Positions 21,989 to 35,160 of a stretch of DNA of 64,000 nucleotides are shown piece by piece. The position numbers and the translations under genes are program-made. This stretch comes from Steinernema hermaphroditum (lineage: Eukaryota; Nematoda; Chromadorea; Rhabditida; Steinernematidae). Numbering within the stretch: position 1 is the stretch's first letter; every line of letters begins with the position of its first letter. The stretch lies in the NCBI GenBank assembly GCA_030435675.1, contig CM059624.1, positions 15,648,769 to 15,712,768 on the forward strand. Direction: 5' to 3'. Under the pieces are notes generated by a model that was not told the origin of the DNA, did no database searches, and worked only from the letters and a program-made list of their open reading frames with translations.

Positions 21989-24239
21989 TTATTGTTGGGG
22001 TGCAGGGCATCTTTCTTTGTAGATAAACCTGCACATTTTGGGGTTACAGACTGATCGTTTTGGTGTGATCTTTTAAGGGAGTGCCGCGCAAAGGAATAGC
22101 GTTTGAAATCGTGTCCTAGATCCAAAATGGTTTCCTTTATCCATGACAAACATCCCAGGAACGTCTGCCTTTAGCTTTAGCTAACCACCTACCGTAATCC
22201 ATTGGCCCACAGCCAGGTTCAAAAACTGTGCCAGCGAACATAAAGTCAACTCAAAGTCACATTTGGGAATGGCCTTATTTTTGTGATTGCACTTGATAAC
22301 TGAGCTCGTTTGTGAAATTCGAACCCAAATAAGGTAAACTTGCGGCCCACGGGTTGTCCGCTCGTTGAACTCAAGCCGTTGTTTTGAGTAACAGCATCTA
22401 CAACCCACCTAAAGGTCTTTATTAGATCGCTCATCTCTGATCAGTTGGTCCTCGACCGTAGTATCCGGCAGACATACGAAGCACCGTAGTAGAAAGCGGC
22501 AAAAACAACAAGTTCGGCACCCTTTGCCGCCGCTGGTCCCTTTCGTCCAATTCGGGCGTGCCGAATTTTGGCCACCCACTCAGACGGGCCTTGCACTTTC
22601 CGGCGGCCGAGTTTGGAGTTGTTTGTGTCGTCGTCGTTCCGACTCCCAAAATCTAATTGATCCCGACTGCCACTTCGCGTCGGGTCTCGCCGGGAAAACG
22701 GCGGCGCTCCCCGGGGGATCGGGCCGTCGGCCAACGGGGAATGCTTAATCGGCTCACGCGCCAGGGCCGACTGACGTCAGACGGTCGGGGGGTCCGCGAA
22801 GAATTTCGGCAGTCGGCAGAAACAACGCTAAACGTGGTAAACAAAAAGTGCAAATTTCGACAACAACATTGGGCGACCCTGAGGCCAGCCAGCGGGCGGG
22901 CGCGCGCTGGGTTCGACGTGTTCGGGGCAGCGTCGCAGCGAAAAGAGCGCGCGAAGAAGTGTGTTCGTTCGTTGGTTGGTCCCACGTTCTGCGCCCCCCC
23001 CCTCCCCCTCTTCAGCATCGCCGCAGTTGTTTGTCGGTGTGTCAGCCTCCCCCCGGGCACCCGTCATCGTTCGGCGTCCGCAGCAAGAGCATCGCGAGTG
23101 GAGGCGACCACCGCGTCAACAAAGTACCAGTTGCGGGCGACACGAGTCCTTTTGCTGTTGCGCGGAACAGCGCCCCTCCTACAGTCAGCTGATTTCGACA
23201 GCGAACCGCCAAAAAAACTGGTCGCTTTGGGAGAGTTGGGAGAGGAAACGAGTTTTGGCGCGGACGATCGATCAGTGATCTTGCGAAAAAAGGAGGGAGA
23301 AGATTGCTGGGATTGTCAGGAGTGAAGGCTTTGACTACGGATCCTGGCGACCATCCAGGCGGTTTCTATTTCGAAGGGTCTTCTTGACCTAGCAAAGAAT
23401 ATAGACGATAGGTGATCTTGCCATAGGCATATCCAGGTGCTCATTTGCTCATCAGGATAATCTATCAGATAGATGAACCCCATCAGGTTCAAGAAGGCTA
23501 GGATTCATGATTAAGGTCGCCCCATATCCGCTTTGCATACGAAGCCAAAAAGCAGATCATGAACGATATGGAAAAGTTAGATTCTCGAAAGTCTTTCGTT
23601 TGAGCACTTTTCGTATGTGTACTTTAGAAAAAAACGTTTCCGAACAAACGATCCACCTAGAGCAAACAGAGAGAAGGCAAAAAATCGCAACTTCACGGAA
23701 CCGGGAGGTTGGAGTGGGGGCATCCCAACGTACCAGACAGTTTTGGCTATCTGACCACAGACTGAACAACAAAAGAATAAAAGCTATCCTCATTTCGATT
23801 CAATTATTAGACCGTTAACACCCTAAAACGTACCGTAAGAAGATGGTTGTTAGCTGTAGACTCAGTTAAGGCTCCTTAACTTGGTTTCCAAACAGGGCTT
23901 TCTTGTTTATTTGGCTTTTAAACCATTAGGATTCTGAACATTTGGAAAGATCAGCCCTGACCTTAGCCATGCGATTTGGCAAGTCGATGAGATGTAAGGC
24001 CAAATTCACAAGTCTAAAGGCCAAAGGAGACCTGGTGTCGAGTTAAGATGCGACAAAACCGGCACTGTCCGACCACTAACTTTTGTCCTTAGGCCTTAGC
24101 CCCGAATCTTTGGACCCTGTCACTCGAGGTTCTCAGGTTCTGGAAAACAAAACAGTTTGGCGCAATGCCAACAAACTGCCAGTGGCTCCAAAATAATATG
24201 AATGGGCGGCGGGCAAAAAGAGGCCCGCCGCCGCGACGC

Positions 24240-24251
24240 AAAGTGCACTTT
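24240..24251. promoter_or_regulatory. Perfect palindrome AAAGTGCACTTT, strongest copy of a recurrent octamer
   Basis: AAAGTGCA or its complement also occurs with starts at 697, 2042, 6827, 11409, 13067, 13195, 15768, 16262, 16567, 17999, 18067, 18311, 19303, 22592, 22845, 28819, 30946, 33643, 34917, 35501, 36875, 39713, 40205, 41631, 54615 and 63590. This copy is in a GC-rich island at 24.15-24.45 kb. Its role is unknown; a regulatory site is inferred from over-representation only. Confidence 0.4.
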
Positions 24252-27200
24252 TTGTATTTGCATAACAATGAACGACGAGTCGGGATGGCGGGACCGACCG
24301 GCGGACGCCCCATTTGTGAAGAACTGCCCGGGAAGAGGATGACGGAGAGCAGACGGCGGCGGATTCGACAAAACACGGACCTTTGCTCCCAATTTAATTC
24401 TCAACTCCGAGCAGACCGACTGCCGGCGGCGCCTCAATTCAATTGTGCAAGTGGAAAAGTCTAAAAGGAGACATTAGGGTGTTTTGAGTTTTCGATGCAA
24501 TGTTGACGTGATTACGGCGGCGACGTTCTTCGTTTCGAGGGAAATGCTTGGGACAAGGGATGGACGGCTACCGTAGTCCGCGGCCGACGCGATCGTCGGG
24601 AGTAGTGTTCTGAAAAGAAGAAACAAGCTGCTATCATTGTAATGAACACGTCGCGGATTTCTCGATTGTGAAGGAGACACGTACTGTATCAGTGAATCCT
24701 ATTTGGCTCGGAACAAAGTCGGTCATTACTTGTGGCGGTAGCCTCCAAGACATGATTGGAGCAGAGATGCCGGCGAGTCCAAAAACAAGTCCGGACTGGA
24801 CACTTGAGGGTCCGGACTTGGACTCGATGGGTTATTGGACATCGAGTCTTGAGCATTGTAACGAGCCCGAGTCTGAGTCCAGTTTCAAAATTGCTATAGA
24901 TTTCGGACTCGAATTCAAGCGAGTCCAAAAACGACCCCGCCTAGCCCGGCTTTCGTTTGTAACCAGCGATTACGATAGACTGTTTACGCACTCTCCAGTC
25001 ACTTGAGGTCTTGAACCCACTGGCGCTATCACTGGCGCTTATGATGGTTAACAATATTTACGGCCTTAAGTAGTGTCTGGTTTTCCTGAATGTGGTTGAG
25101 ATCATGTCATTTTCCAAGCTTTTAGCAATATCATGAAGGACATAACCTGATACACATATGACCAGACTTTTATCAAAATTACTCAAATATTTGTGTGTTC
25201 TGTGAGCACAAGGTCTGTACTTTTTCGGCTCAAACCCCGATCTCAATGGCTCTGGTCTCAAAAACATCCGATCTCTCGGATCATGACTTGTTTTCATCCA
25301 TTCTATTAGCTGCACTTGTGACATTTACCCACTCTTTCTGACATTAACTCAATTTAATCGACATCGACCCCACTTTGAACTTTGCTATAATTATCGCATT
25401 CCCAGCGACTTGGCGCTCTCCCGCTTTCCTACCAAATACATAACGTTGCCCTTATGTTGTTGACTCAGCATGACATCAGCGCCTTTGCCCAAACATGTGA
25501 TGCCGTAACCTAAAGTTCCAAAAATTGCTGGAGAACCTGTCGCCGGAACGGATGTAAATGTACGTTCTTTAGAGGTCAGAGAAAGGTGAGTTGGTTGAAA
25601 ATAGATGATCAAGGATGATCAAGGATCGGGTGTATCAAAAAGTGGGTATTTGAGTTGTCGGTCGAAGTACCACATCTGTGGCGATGGACAGGCTCGATGA
25701 TGAAATGTCAAAGATCGTGGAAAAAGTCGATAAGTGCAGACGCTGCAGACGAGTCACAGAGATCACACGGCAATTTCTGAGAGACACGAAAGACGGAGTC
25801 AAAGAGCGTTCGGTTAATTGCAGCGTAAACGTTGTCGAATTTGTTGTCTTGTGGCAAAGATCCTCTCGAATAACAAGATGACATGGATAGCCTCGGGCTT
25901 GTTTGTCTATGCGAAGAAGTCACAACATATGTGCAAAATAATGAAGTTAGGATATGCAAGGAAATCATGAACGTGAGAAGCAGTATGCTTCCCATTTTCC
26001 ATACTTTTTTGTGTAATTTCCGAATTGCTTAACTAGCCCAGCATCAACTTAAATACTCCCAGAAGAAACAGTACCAACTCTTTTCAATCAGTATGCTGTA
26101 GACTGTGCTCGACAGTAATGCATAAGACGTCTAAGAAATGGAGCTCCAAATTTCAGCACTCCATTTGCTCAGTTGACAAGAGGCTCTGGGAACAAGTGGA
26201 CTGAAATCTGAAATTGTGGATGGGCTAAAGTCAGCTTAGGTCTTTGTTAACAGGCTGGCCTGTAGGCCACTCGCCATGAAGCACCCAGAAGATCTTGTAC
26301 CTACATCGTAAAACAATCGTCTTTGACGAGCATCAGTTTGAGCCAAGAAAAGTCATACATTTCAACGATTGCTATTGAGGAAAGTTTGCGGCCAGGTGCT
26401 CGTAGTAAATGACCAAGGGTTACAGTATTTAGGACAGTTAATACAGTCAAAGAGACAAAGCTCATCTTGCGAATCTGGAAGACCGTTGATTTTTTGAATT
26501 TAATTAGTCTATCGACGTTGGCTGTGATCTGCCACGGCCAGAACTTGCTCCTCTCTACCGACAATAATATTGTGGAATGTACTGTCCTGACATGAAGCCC
26601 TTTCAACCGTCCCCCATATGGGACGTTTAAAATTCTCAAAAACGGGGGACAGCTTAATCCCAAAGGGTTGAAACGGCTCTATACCGTTGACTTTTTAGAT
26701 TTTGAATCTCAGGCTTCGACAGATGCATCGAGGTGCTGACTTATAGACCTGCAATCATGAAAAAAATCTTCGATTTCTTGCCTAGGTCCAAAATAAGCAT
26801 AGTGCCAATTTCTCTTAGGTCGAACCCAGTCACAATTGTCCGCTCCTTTATCCCAGCTCTTATTTTTCGGATCCATCACGACTCAGACCCCAAGTTCACT
26901 ATGTGAAAAGTCGAAAACTTCAAAACAAAAGTTTCCAAAACGCGAGGAAATGTTTTCGCTCTGACTCAATGTCTAGGTCACATGCCAACATTCAACATCT
27001 CTCAAACAAGTTGTGGATTAGCGTCCCGTGGGACAGCTACCACTGCATAGAATAACGCCGTAAACAGCACTATCGTATGCATTCGACCTGGGAAACAGCG
27101 AACGGGACAATGGAGGACAAGAAATGTATTGTTCTAGGCTTGGGATAACGGACACGGTGAGGCTTAAGCGCCAATGGGAATAATGAGTCATCGTGGTGTA

Positions 27201-27718
27201 TAGGTCACGTGAATGGTTGTAGCAGAACAATGCCTTCCAACACAACAGGAAATGTCAAGGTAGACCTGCTGACGTATGGTCTGTTAGGTAGGATTAGAGT
27301 CAGTACAGTTCATGAATTAAGAGGGCACAGGAGCTAGTATAAAATAAGACGCTCAGGGAAGTCAAGGCTACAAAGCTTGTTGACTCTAATTGGCATTGGT
27401 GTTTGGTTTGTGAATCGTACAATCAGGAAATCCCCCGATATCCGTCTCTGTATGTCTCAACAAACAGAAAACACTCATTTCCGTTCGGTGGGATGTTTCT
27501 CCGGAAGAAGAGATACTAAACACACAATTCACCTGCACAATTCGAAGATTTCCATTGGTCATATAGAACATAGTGGGGCAGATCTATGCGCTTGCTTAAT
27601 ATCGTATATCCTGGATAATCCGTAACCGAAGAAGGGGCTAATCTAGATTATCCAGTAGTGGGAGGAAGGAATTTCTACAAGATAAGTGATGTCATGAAGG
27701 ATGTGGAGGCATTTGAAA

Positions 27719-27783
27719 GGAGGGCGATCCTCAAGGGTATTTCTTAAGGTTAAGGAGGGCGATCCTTAAGGATATTTCCTTAG
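27719..27783 (+). repeat. Short tandem duplication, ~35-bp unit
   Basis: GGAGGGCGATCCT.AAGG.TATTTC.TTA occurs twice in a row. Confidence 0.75.
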
Positions 27784-30700
27784 ATGATTGGTGTTAAGTA
27801 GATCTCACTTCGTTAACCAAATTTAGGACTTGTCCATGACCTAGTTGAACTGTCAAGTATGTTTTATTCATAAATATATCATCGGAACAATAGACCTAGC
27901 TCATGCTAGAAGTCCTTCTTTAAATTACCTCTTTCCTGGGGCATTTTCGTTCGCATCTTCATCAGGATAGTGGACATTGAAGGGACTGTACAATAAACAA
28001 AAAAGGACTCCGGGAAAGGGTGATTTCGATGCTCAAGATCCCAGACTTTGGCCACGTTACATAGTACCTCAAAATCATATCGGTTATTATGTATTGTGGT
28101 GTCGTAATCTATTTGGTTCAAATCTAGGTCCTCAAAGTCTGTTAGCCCGGTAGAGTGTGTACCCCCATATCATTTGTCAAAGCATGAAAAGACGCAATTT
28201 CTCAACTCGCATGACATGCCTTTATTGGTTCAGCAGCAAGTTCTGGGTCCATTTTAAGCGCAGGCCACAGTCAGCTCCCGTCGAGTACAGATGCACCACA
28301 CGCAGCGTAACATGTCTGAACGTGTTGCTGTAATGTCGCCAATACTACAGTAAGCCACTTGTTTAGGGTGTAAGTTTGAAATTGTTGAGATGAGCGATAA
28401 CAAGAATTGCCCTGTTCATGCATGGATCAACCGAAAAATGTTCATTTTTGCGATTCAACTAGACTTGGGCAGCATATTTTCTACACTCATTCACATTTTC
28501 TGTGCAATTAGCAAACGTTCCAGCATCTACTGACTCATGAACAACACCGGATTTCCCTTCTAATGTGCCCATGATTCCTGCCTAATGAGAAGTGGACACT
28601 TCCTTCCAGATATTAGTTTCAGCGGAAGCTGATTAAGTTTCCAACCTCTCGTCATTCACGTGGCCTAATCCACTCTAAGCGTAAGGGCGAATTGCCGAAA
28701 TCGAATCGTCGAATCAAAATTCGCCGGCGCAGACGCAAAAACAAGAAACCCGTCGATCAAGTCCCGACCGACTACAGTAGTCCACGACGAAAACAACATG
28801 ATCGTGCGCGCCAAAGACAAAGTGCATCTGTCTGCTCTCTCGGAGAATTGATCGTCAACGGCGCCCCCCCCCCCCTCAACGAACCCCCTCTTCGCAACAT
28901 TCACAAAAACGGCGATTTGCGACTTCCCTCTTCGCGGCATAACAAATCAACGCCGATCATTAGGTGTGACGTCGACCATAGAAATGGCGGGAAATGTGGG
29001 GCGTGAAAAAATAGGCGCCGCGCGCGATTCGAGTGCAACGAGGCGCCGCAAAAAAGAACTCAAAGAAGTAGAAGAAGTTTCCGCATAGTGGAATCTTCGG
29101 TCTGGCGCGGTTCTCGCCCAGCGCTGTCGGCCGACGCCGAAAACAACAAACAGAGCGCCTGCCAAGGGCATTCGGGATCGATACAGCTGATGGCTAGACT
29201 AAAATCATATTCGGTGAAACCCGGTTCAGTCATAAGGGCTTCCAGCATTCTTCGAAAATGTGGCTTTTCCGTCTTGGCGCTCTCCAGCGAAAGGTCAGCA
29301 AACACATGGCTGTGCAGGTCCAGACGCGTCACCTGGCGTGGAGATGAATGTTTTGAAGTACGCCCACCCTTGACAGTAGAAGCAAAAACAAAAGTCGTTT
29401 GTGTAACGAAGACGTCGCGGCTGGCTGAAGAGGACGCGGTGAATTCGGAGGGGACATCGGGTAAGGTCTGGATGGGGCTTCAAAAAGGAGAGTTGGTGGA
29501 TGGAAAATGGATCATTTTGGAAGTGGAGAGCGGGAGGAGAAGGTCTCTGAATGGTTCATACAGATATTGAGACGTTAAAAGGACATCAAGAGGATTTGCT
29601 CAACTCAGAAAAACTGGATTACTTTTGCTACGGTAACTTTCATTAAAAGGGAAAGATCGTTCAAAAGACAAGTAGTTTGTAATAACCATTACGTAACAAC
29701 TAAATCCTTAGCGATGGCCATTGAGCGAGCACTTTCAATGAGTAAGCTAAGCCAGCAAACAATTATAATACTCTATGTCTTCAAGACGCAGTTGGACATG
29801 TATGGCTTCCCACACCGATCTTGGATCCTTTTCATTGACTTTGCTAGACACATAGGGCAAAAAGGTTTCAATTAACAGGTCTTCTTTTATCGGAGAGGCA
29901 TTATTTTGAGTAAGGAAGATGCTCTACCTTCTGGGCTCGGTTGAAGCAATTCAAAAAGGAATAGTGGTCGGATTCCCATTGCAGTTTAAAGGCTATAGTT
30001 TTGAAATCTGAAGGAATTTCCTAAGCAGCCATTCTTTTTGAAAGAGACCTTGAATTACCACCTCAATCAATCAGATTAAGTAGTTCTCTCACATGAAGAA
30101 TCTATGAATATCGAAGAGAAGTGCTGCTCAAAAACGATCTAACTGAAACGGTCAGGTTTTCCAGTACAGTAGTTTTCCTTAAGGACTAAAACTGCGTTAC
30201 AAGTATGACCAGCCTGGTCGTCAGGTAAAAGATCGTTTGACTCATATTCCTCGCGGGCCTAGTATTCTTTAATCTTCCACTCATGTTTGTGAGAGAATCT
30301 CTTTCTCACAGCGAGTCAATTACAAGGAAATCGTAGGAAAGCGTCACTTTCTCGCCGTGAGTCACCGTGAGAGACTACTCTATTTGTCGAGATACTGCTT
30401 AATGTATTTTATTATGAAACTTTTCTGAAGTTGGCTTTGTAATGGGGACCGCCAAAACCAAAATCCTTGTGACCTCGTCTCCATGTGTCGATGGAGGGCC
30501 TACCCTCAAAACACAATAATAAGAGAGACTCGTTTTTTTGACGTCATGACAAATGTGAGTTTTGCACTATAGTGGCAGACCAAAACAGACAAACAATCGT
30601 GACTGGTAGACGTTCCATTAAATTTTCGATTGTAACAAGGGGTCAAGAAGTCCAACTTGTTCGCCCATCATATGAAATTTATGGCCTTTGGAATCAAAAC

Positions 30701-30965
30701 ATCAGGACTTCACTTTGAGACTAAGAACTGTCTTCTTGACAGGTCCATACGAATCTCTAAATGCGACGGACTCCCATCATGGAAAATTTGATACAAAAAT
30801 ATTTTGGCCAATCGCTGAGAAAAACAAAGTTTGATTCCAATATCAAAACATATTTTGCTTCTGTAAGTCGTCCGGTTCTTGGTCATGAAACGCGTAGAGG
30901 CATGGTGCATTTTGCGAAATGTAAATTTTCATTCAGACTGCGGAAAAAGTGCAATTCGAATCCTG

Positions 30966-31002
30966 TAGGTGCTAAAAGCCAAGTAGCCCCGCGGGCGGCA
31001 AG
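30966..31002 (-). repeat. Single inverted relative of the 50.3-kb repeat
   Basis: On the minus strand it reads CTTGCCGCCCGCGGGGCTAC then TTGGCTTTTAGCACCT, matching the end of the 50.3-kb array including its unique exit sequence. It indicates a dispersed family rather than a purely local array. Confidence 0.65.
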
Positions 31003-31110
31003 ACATCAGCAGTATACGGTGGTAACCATTTGGCCGTTTTACGGCTATCTGAGCTATCGGTCACAAAGGCATAGTGGTAGGTCACTTTTGAACTGACTGT
31101 TCCATATCTA

Positions 31111-31177
31111 CTGTCTATGTGGCTCAATGCGAACGTCTTCGTTTTGTAATCGGTCAGGGTGGGTTTGACGCCGGCCG
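31111..31177 (+). repeat. tRNA-derived SINE family, copy 1
   Basis: Begins TATGTGGCTCAATGCGAACG and ends GGGTTTGACGCCGGCC. It has an A-box-like GTGGCTCA and a B-box-like GGTTTGACGCC. It lies about 240 bp upstream of copy 2, with partly alignable sequence after both. Confidence 0.65.
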
Positions 31178-31351
31178 CTTCCATATTTTGTATGGTGTCT
31201 GAAACCTTTTGAAACGCCCTTTAAAAAAACGGCGCTAAGGGTGAGCTAAGTAGCATCGCGGATCGTAAGATCGGTGCTCTCCTAACCCAATAAGAAAGGA
31301 AGGGGTCCGCATTCTCAGAATATAACGGCAGTGAACCCCCTGCTTACGAAC

Positions 31352-31417
31352 TGCCTGTGTGGCTCATTGCGAGCGTGTCTGATTTGTAATCGGTCGGGGT
31401 GGGTTCGACGCCGGCCC
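31352..31417 (+). repeat. tRNA-derived SINE family, copy 2
   Basis: Best-preserved copy: GTGTGGCTCATTGCGAGCG, a loop TTTGTAA between pairable arms (anticodon TGT, threonine-like), and B-box GGTTCGACGCC. The D-arm stem GCTC/GAGC pairs but its loop is too short for a functional tRNA, so it is read as a SINE head rather than a tRNA gene. Confidence 0.7.
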
Positions 31418-34400
31418 CTACCCTCAAATTGTCTGCCATCTGAAAACGGCACAGAGATAAGCAAAACCGATCGGTTCTCAGTTTATGGGATTTGGCAAAC
31501 ATTGCTGAATGGCGCTGCAGTTCCTTACATTTAGTGTATAAGATTTCCCTTCAAAACCTATGATGTTCTACCATTCAGCGTTCACGATCTGCACCTCATT
31601 GTCCCCCTTTTTAGGTACATTTCTCAGTAATGACCGACTATATTATTCATACAACAAAAGCACTTACTGTCCCCAATGGAAATGTTCACTGACCTTCTGA
31701 AAAGCACAACACAGTCACCCGTAATTGTACCATCGGAAGACTGTTGTAGACTTACGTAATATATACGTAATCTGGATACAACTCCAAAATAGTCGCGAAT
31801 CAGAAAATAGTGCACCCAGTCGTAAACATATCTTCGCAGACGACCACACGCGACGACTACACATATCCGTATTATAATTGAACATCTGAGCGAGGTCTCA
31901 TTGAATTAGAGAGGACAAAAGGGTTCCGTGGCTATTTTTAGCCGCTCACATCAATCTGATGTCCTTGAGCACTCCACGGGTTGAACACGAACTACGGTAG
32001 TTTCAAACATCAACGTGAAGGAATTTGTTTATCGATTCTCTGCTGATGACCTTCGCATTCATTTTCGCATGGTTTGACCGCGAGCAGTTTTGGGAGTTAC
32101 AAACAGCTCGACCGGAGACAATAAACAAAAAGGGTCAAAACAATACGGTGGAACCTGTTGTACGTGAAGGTGTATCCTCGGAGATCGATGAAATATGTGA
32201 ACGGGTTAGAAACCCTTTTAGCCCTTTATGAAAGGTTTAGGACTGATAGCCAAATCGAGAGATGAATCTCTTCACCTTGAAGGGAAACATCTCTAAATGC
32301 TACGGGGTTTCTTGAAAAATAAGTTCGTGCAAGAGAATCGACGGTGGCGAGTAGAATACCACCGAGATTTTAACCGAGACATGTATTTTTGACAATGCTG
32401 CAGAAGACTAGCTGTATCAGGGTTTACTGTAACACAGAGAAGGATACCAATCTGGAGCACCGTCAGCGCTTATATTTCACTTATGTTCTTGCAGAGCAGT
32501 CATACCCCGTGTCCATAAGAATGTTCTCAAAAATGACCCACCGATGAGAAGCTTCTTCAAACCTATAACCATCTTTCTCTATTGTTAGATGATAAAAAGT
32601 GGTCTATAAGGAGCGAAATGATGTTGTGATCAGAGATACCGACTCGGTGACAATTCGCAATCCGAGCTGGAACCGGCCATTGTGAGTTCTGAGCCAAACT
32701 GAGCCGATGGCGGCTTGGATTGTTAAATGCAGGAACCGGAACTTATCCGGCTCGGCTCCGGCTCAGTTGGTAGCTATGTTGTGATATGATATGGTTCTAT
32801 TGTGAACCTGCATAGGGCGTTTGCTGGCAGAAGCCATTTCGACTGCTCAAAGGTGACCTTCTACCTTCTGGTGCAAAGCAGCGCCTGTCAACTAAACAAT
32901 TTGTTATGAATCGCCCTTTTCGTTTCGGATGACACTCTTTCAAGACATCAAGAGAAATGTAGCCGTTTCAAATTTGACTTTGGGAGACTCTCTTATGGGC
33001 TGCCATCAGTGATGGGTCTCGAAACCATCTAGACTCGATGTTGGTCTGAGAATCTTGGCCAAATTTCGGAATTTCAAGTCTCCTAACACTGATCAAGATA
33101 ATGATTACGGCGTTTTCGTTGGCTACTATGCGATCTTTAGCTGTGTAACTGGAAAACATCGCCTTCTGGAAAACCTAAAACCCCTGAGACACAGCGTGGG
33201 ACCCTGTGTCGGAAACGTCAATTGCTAGTCGTAATTTCGAATTCCAGTAGGAATGAAAAGTCCAGTGAATTTGGAAAACATCCCAAAATAGTGCCAATTT
33301 CGCGTCTGGCCCCGATGTCTCCGATCAATCATCCCATAAGTACGCACATGCCCATCGGTGTGGTTATTCGTGCGCCCGAATTGGTTCATAGATCGGCGCG
33401 GTGTCCTCTTCGCCAATTCCCAAAATGCGCTCCCCAACGGCATTCGAAGAACAACAGCCGCTGTTTTCAACACGCCTAACGGGACATCGGGCACGGCGGC
33501 GGGCGGACGAAGAAAACAGGAACGAGCATGTGCCGAAGGGCGCTTTCGCGGAAGCGTCGGCTTTGCAAAGAAGTGACGGTGGTAGAAAACAGGCTGCAGG
33601 TGAACTAATGGCGCTATAAAATTTATGGGCACCCCGAGTGAGTGCACTTTAAATCAAAGATAAAGGTCGGCGGAAAAAGTGATATCAGCTTCGCGTGAGC
33701 GGAGTGTAGGGGGCCATGGAAAACAAAAATACGGCTGTCGTCATGAAGTCGAGATTTTGAGCAGGAAGGAGGGGGCTGTGACTCTGCATCTTTGCTGTCA
33801 AAACAGGTCAACGTTGAGGGAATAAGGGAGGCAAAAGACTAACGACAAAACGGGACTAGATTGCGGAAAAGTCAAGTGACTTAGGAATCTGTTATTCAAG
33901 AAAAAGAACTGATTTTGGTATGGAGGTGATATGTACGCGACCTCTAGAATTCACAAGAATCAGAAAAAAGTAGTAAAATGTTCAAGGTTCACCTTCTACG
34001 GAATGGTTTGACATACAGAACCGTATCAATCCTCAGATCCTCCTCTAAGAATCTACCATGAAAACTGTGACCAAAGTACGAAAAATGTTCGACACAGTTT
34101 TGCAAAAAAATCTCTGCAAAAAAAGTGAAAAACCGTGTGGTCTGATGTTTGAACACCCAGATAAGAGTATCCTTGAAGTTGACAGTGATTGATCGACCTG
34201 ATACGGCCTGGATGCTCTCACTTTGTGTCCAACCCGCACAGGATAAGATATTGAACAATGCACCGACCGGTCAGCGCGGGTGGCCGGTTCAGTTTTCAGA
34301 TTACTGATGGTTTGATGTGTTTTGACTCTACGCCAACTCTCTTCCTTCTGACGTCACAAAGAAGTCCATAATTTGCGTTTCTGCACCGTCTCTTATCTGA

Positions 34401-34954
34401 TGGCCTTTCGATGCAGACAAAGTCAAATGTTATCAAATTTTGGCGGCTAAACATAAGGGACCGTCTACTTGCCAGACCGTCTACCTGAAGTCGATTAAAA
34501 CGATCGACGTGGGCTGTATTAAAATATGAATATTGTCAACAGTGATGGGGGTCATAGGGTGGCAGATCTTCGAGGTTGTTCTAAAGGATGTCCTAGACTC
34601 ATATTCGTATGCGTTTTAACTTTTAACTTTGATCCTAAATCATTGTGAGGGTGTAGGGAGCAAACATGGATCCCGCAATTCATCTTCGATATGTTTTCCA
34701 CCCTGCAACGATGCCATCTAACATTCCTGTTTGCCTGCACCTCTTCAGCTCTTTCTTTATTTCTGCCGTGATCGCTATTAGAGTTGCCGAATCGTCGTGG
34801 GTGGTATGCAACGTATTTCATCAAATACTGAAAAAAAAATGAATAGCGAAGTTGTAACCAGAATCCAAGCCAGTGTCCATCACATGGATCAACTCCAGGG
34901 CTACCATTTGATATTAAAAGTGCACAGAAATGAAATAGAAAAGATCAATTCAAT
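31418..34954. other. No gene seen; GAGCC patch and one GC-rich island
   Basis: The patch 32640-32770 is rich in GAGCC/GGCTC, like that at 8.1 kb. The island 33300-33650 is open on both strands and bears TGCACTTT at 33643. Confidence 0.5.
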
Positions 34955-35160
34955 TTGGTATTCGATCGGACCTATTCGATTCGATGAGATTCAATCGAAT
35001 AACGGATCACAAGCCTTGAATTTCTTTTACTTACTTATAGGTTTTGGTATCAGATGGTAGCCCTAGAGTTGATCCATGCGATGTACACTAGTGATTCTAT
35101 TTACACATCCGTTATTCATGTTTATTTTTCGGTATTCGCTGAAATTCGATCGAATACCAC
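34955..35160. repeat. Imperfect inverted repeat rich in ATTCGAT
   Basis: GGTATTCGATCG and GAATAACGGAT at the two ends of the left arm (34955-35009) reappear in the same order in the reverse complement of 35104-35160. ATTCGAT/ATCGAAT recurs throughout. Confidence 0.6.

Larger units (their letters stand above)
21386..30965. other. No gene supported; three GC-rich islands
   Basis: Islands are 22500-23330 (222-residue frame with no protein-like features, TGACGTCA at 22760), 24150-24450 and 28650-29480. The last has competing frames at 29088-29570 (plus) and 29060-29332 (minus, preceded by CACGCCAG as a possible acceptor); neither has a recognisable family. A 13-base C-run is at about 28864. The block 24770-24930 is rich in GAGTCC/GGACTC. 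Confidence 0.45.

Noticed and set aside
22657..23325. 222-residue plus-strand frame, one of the longest in the window
   Set aside because: It lies in a GC-rich island where opposite-strand frames are also open. The product is arginine/serine/alanine-rich without domains or a splice structure, so it is more like promoter DNA.
29060..29570. Competing frames on both strands (90 aa minus, 160 aa plus)
   Set aside because: The minus frame reads somewhat protein-like after a possible acceptor, but nothing decides between strands and no family is recognised.
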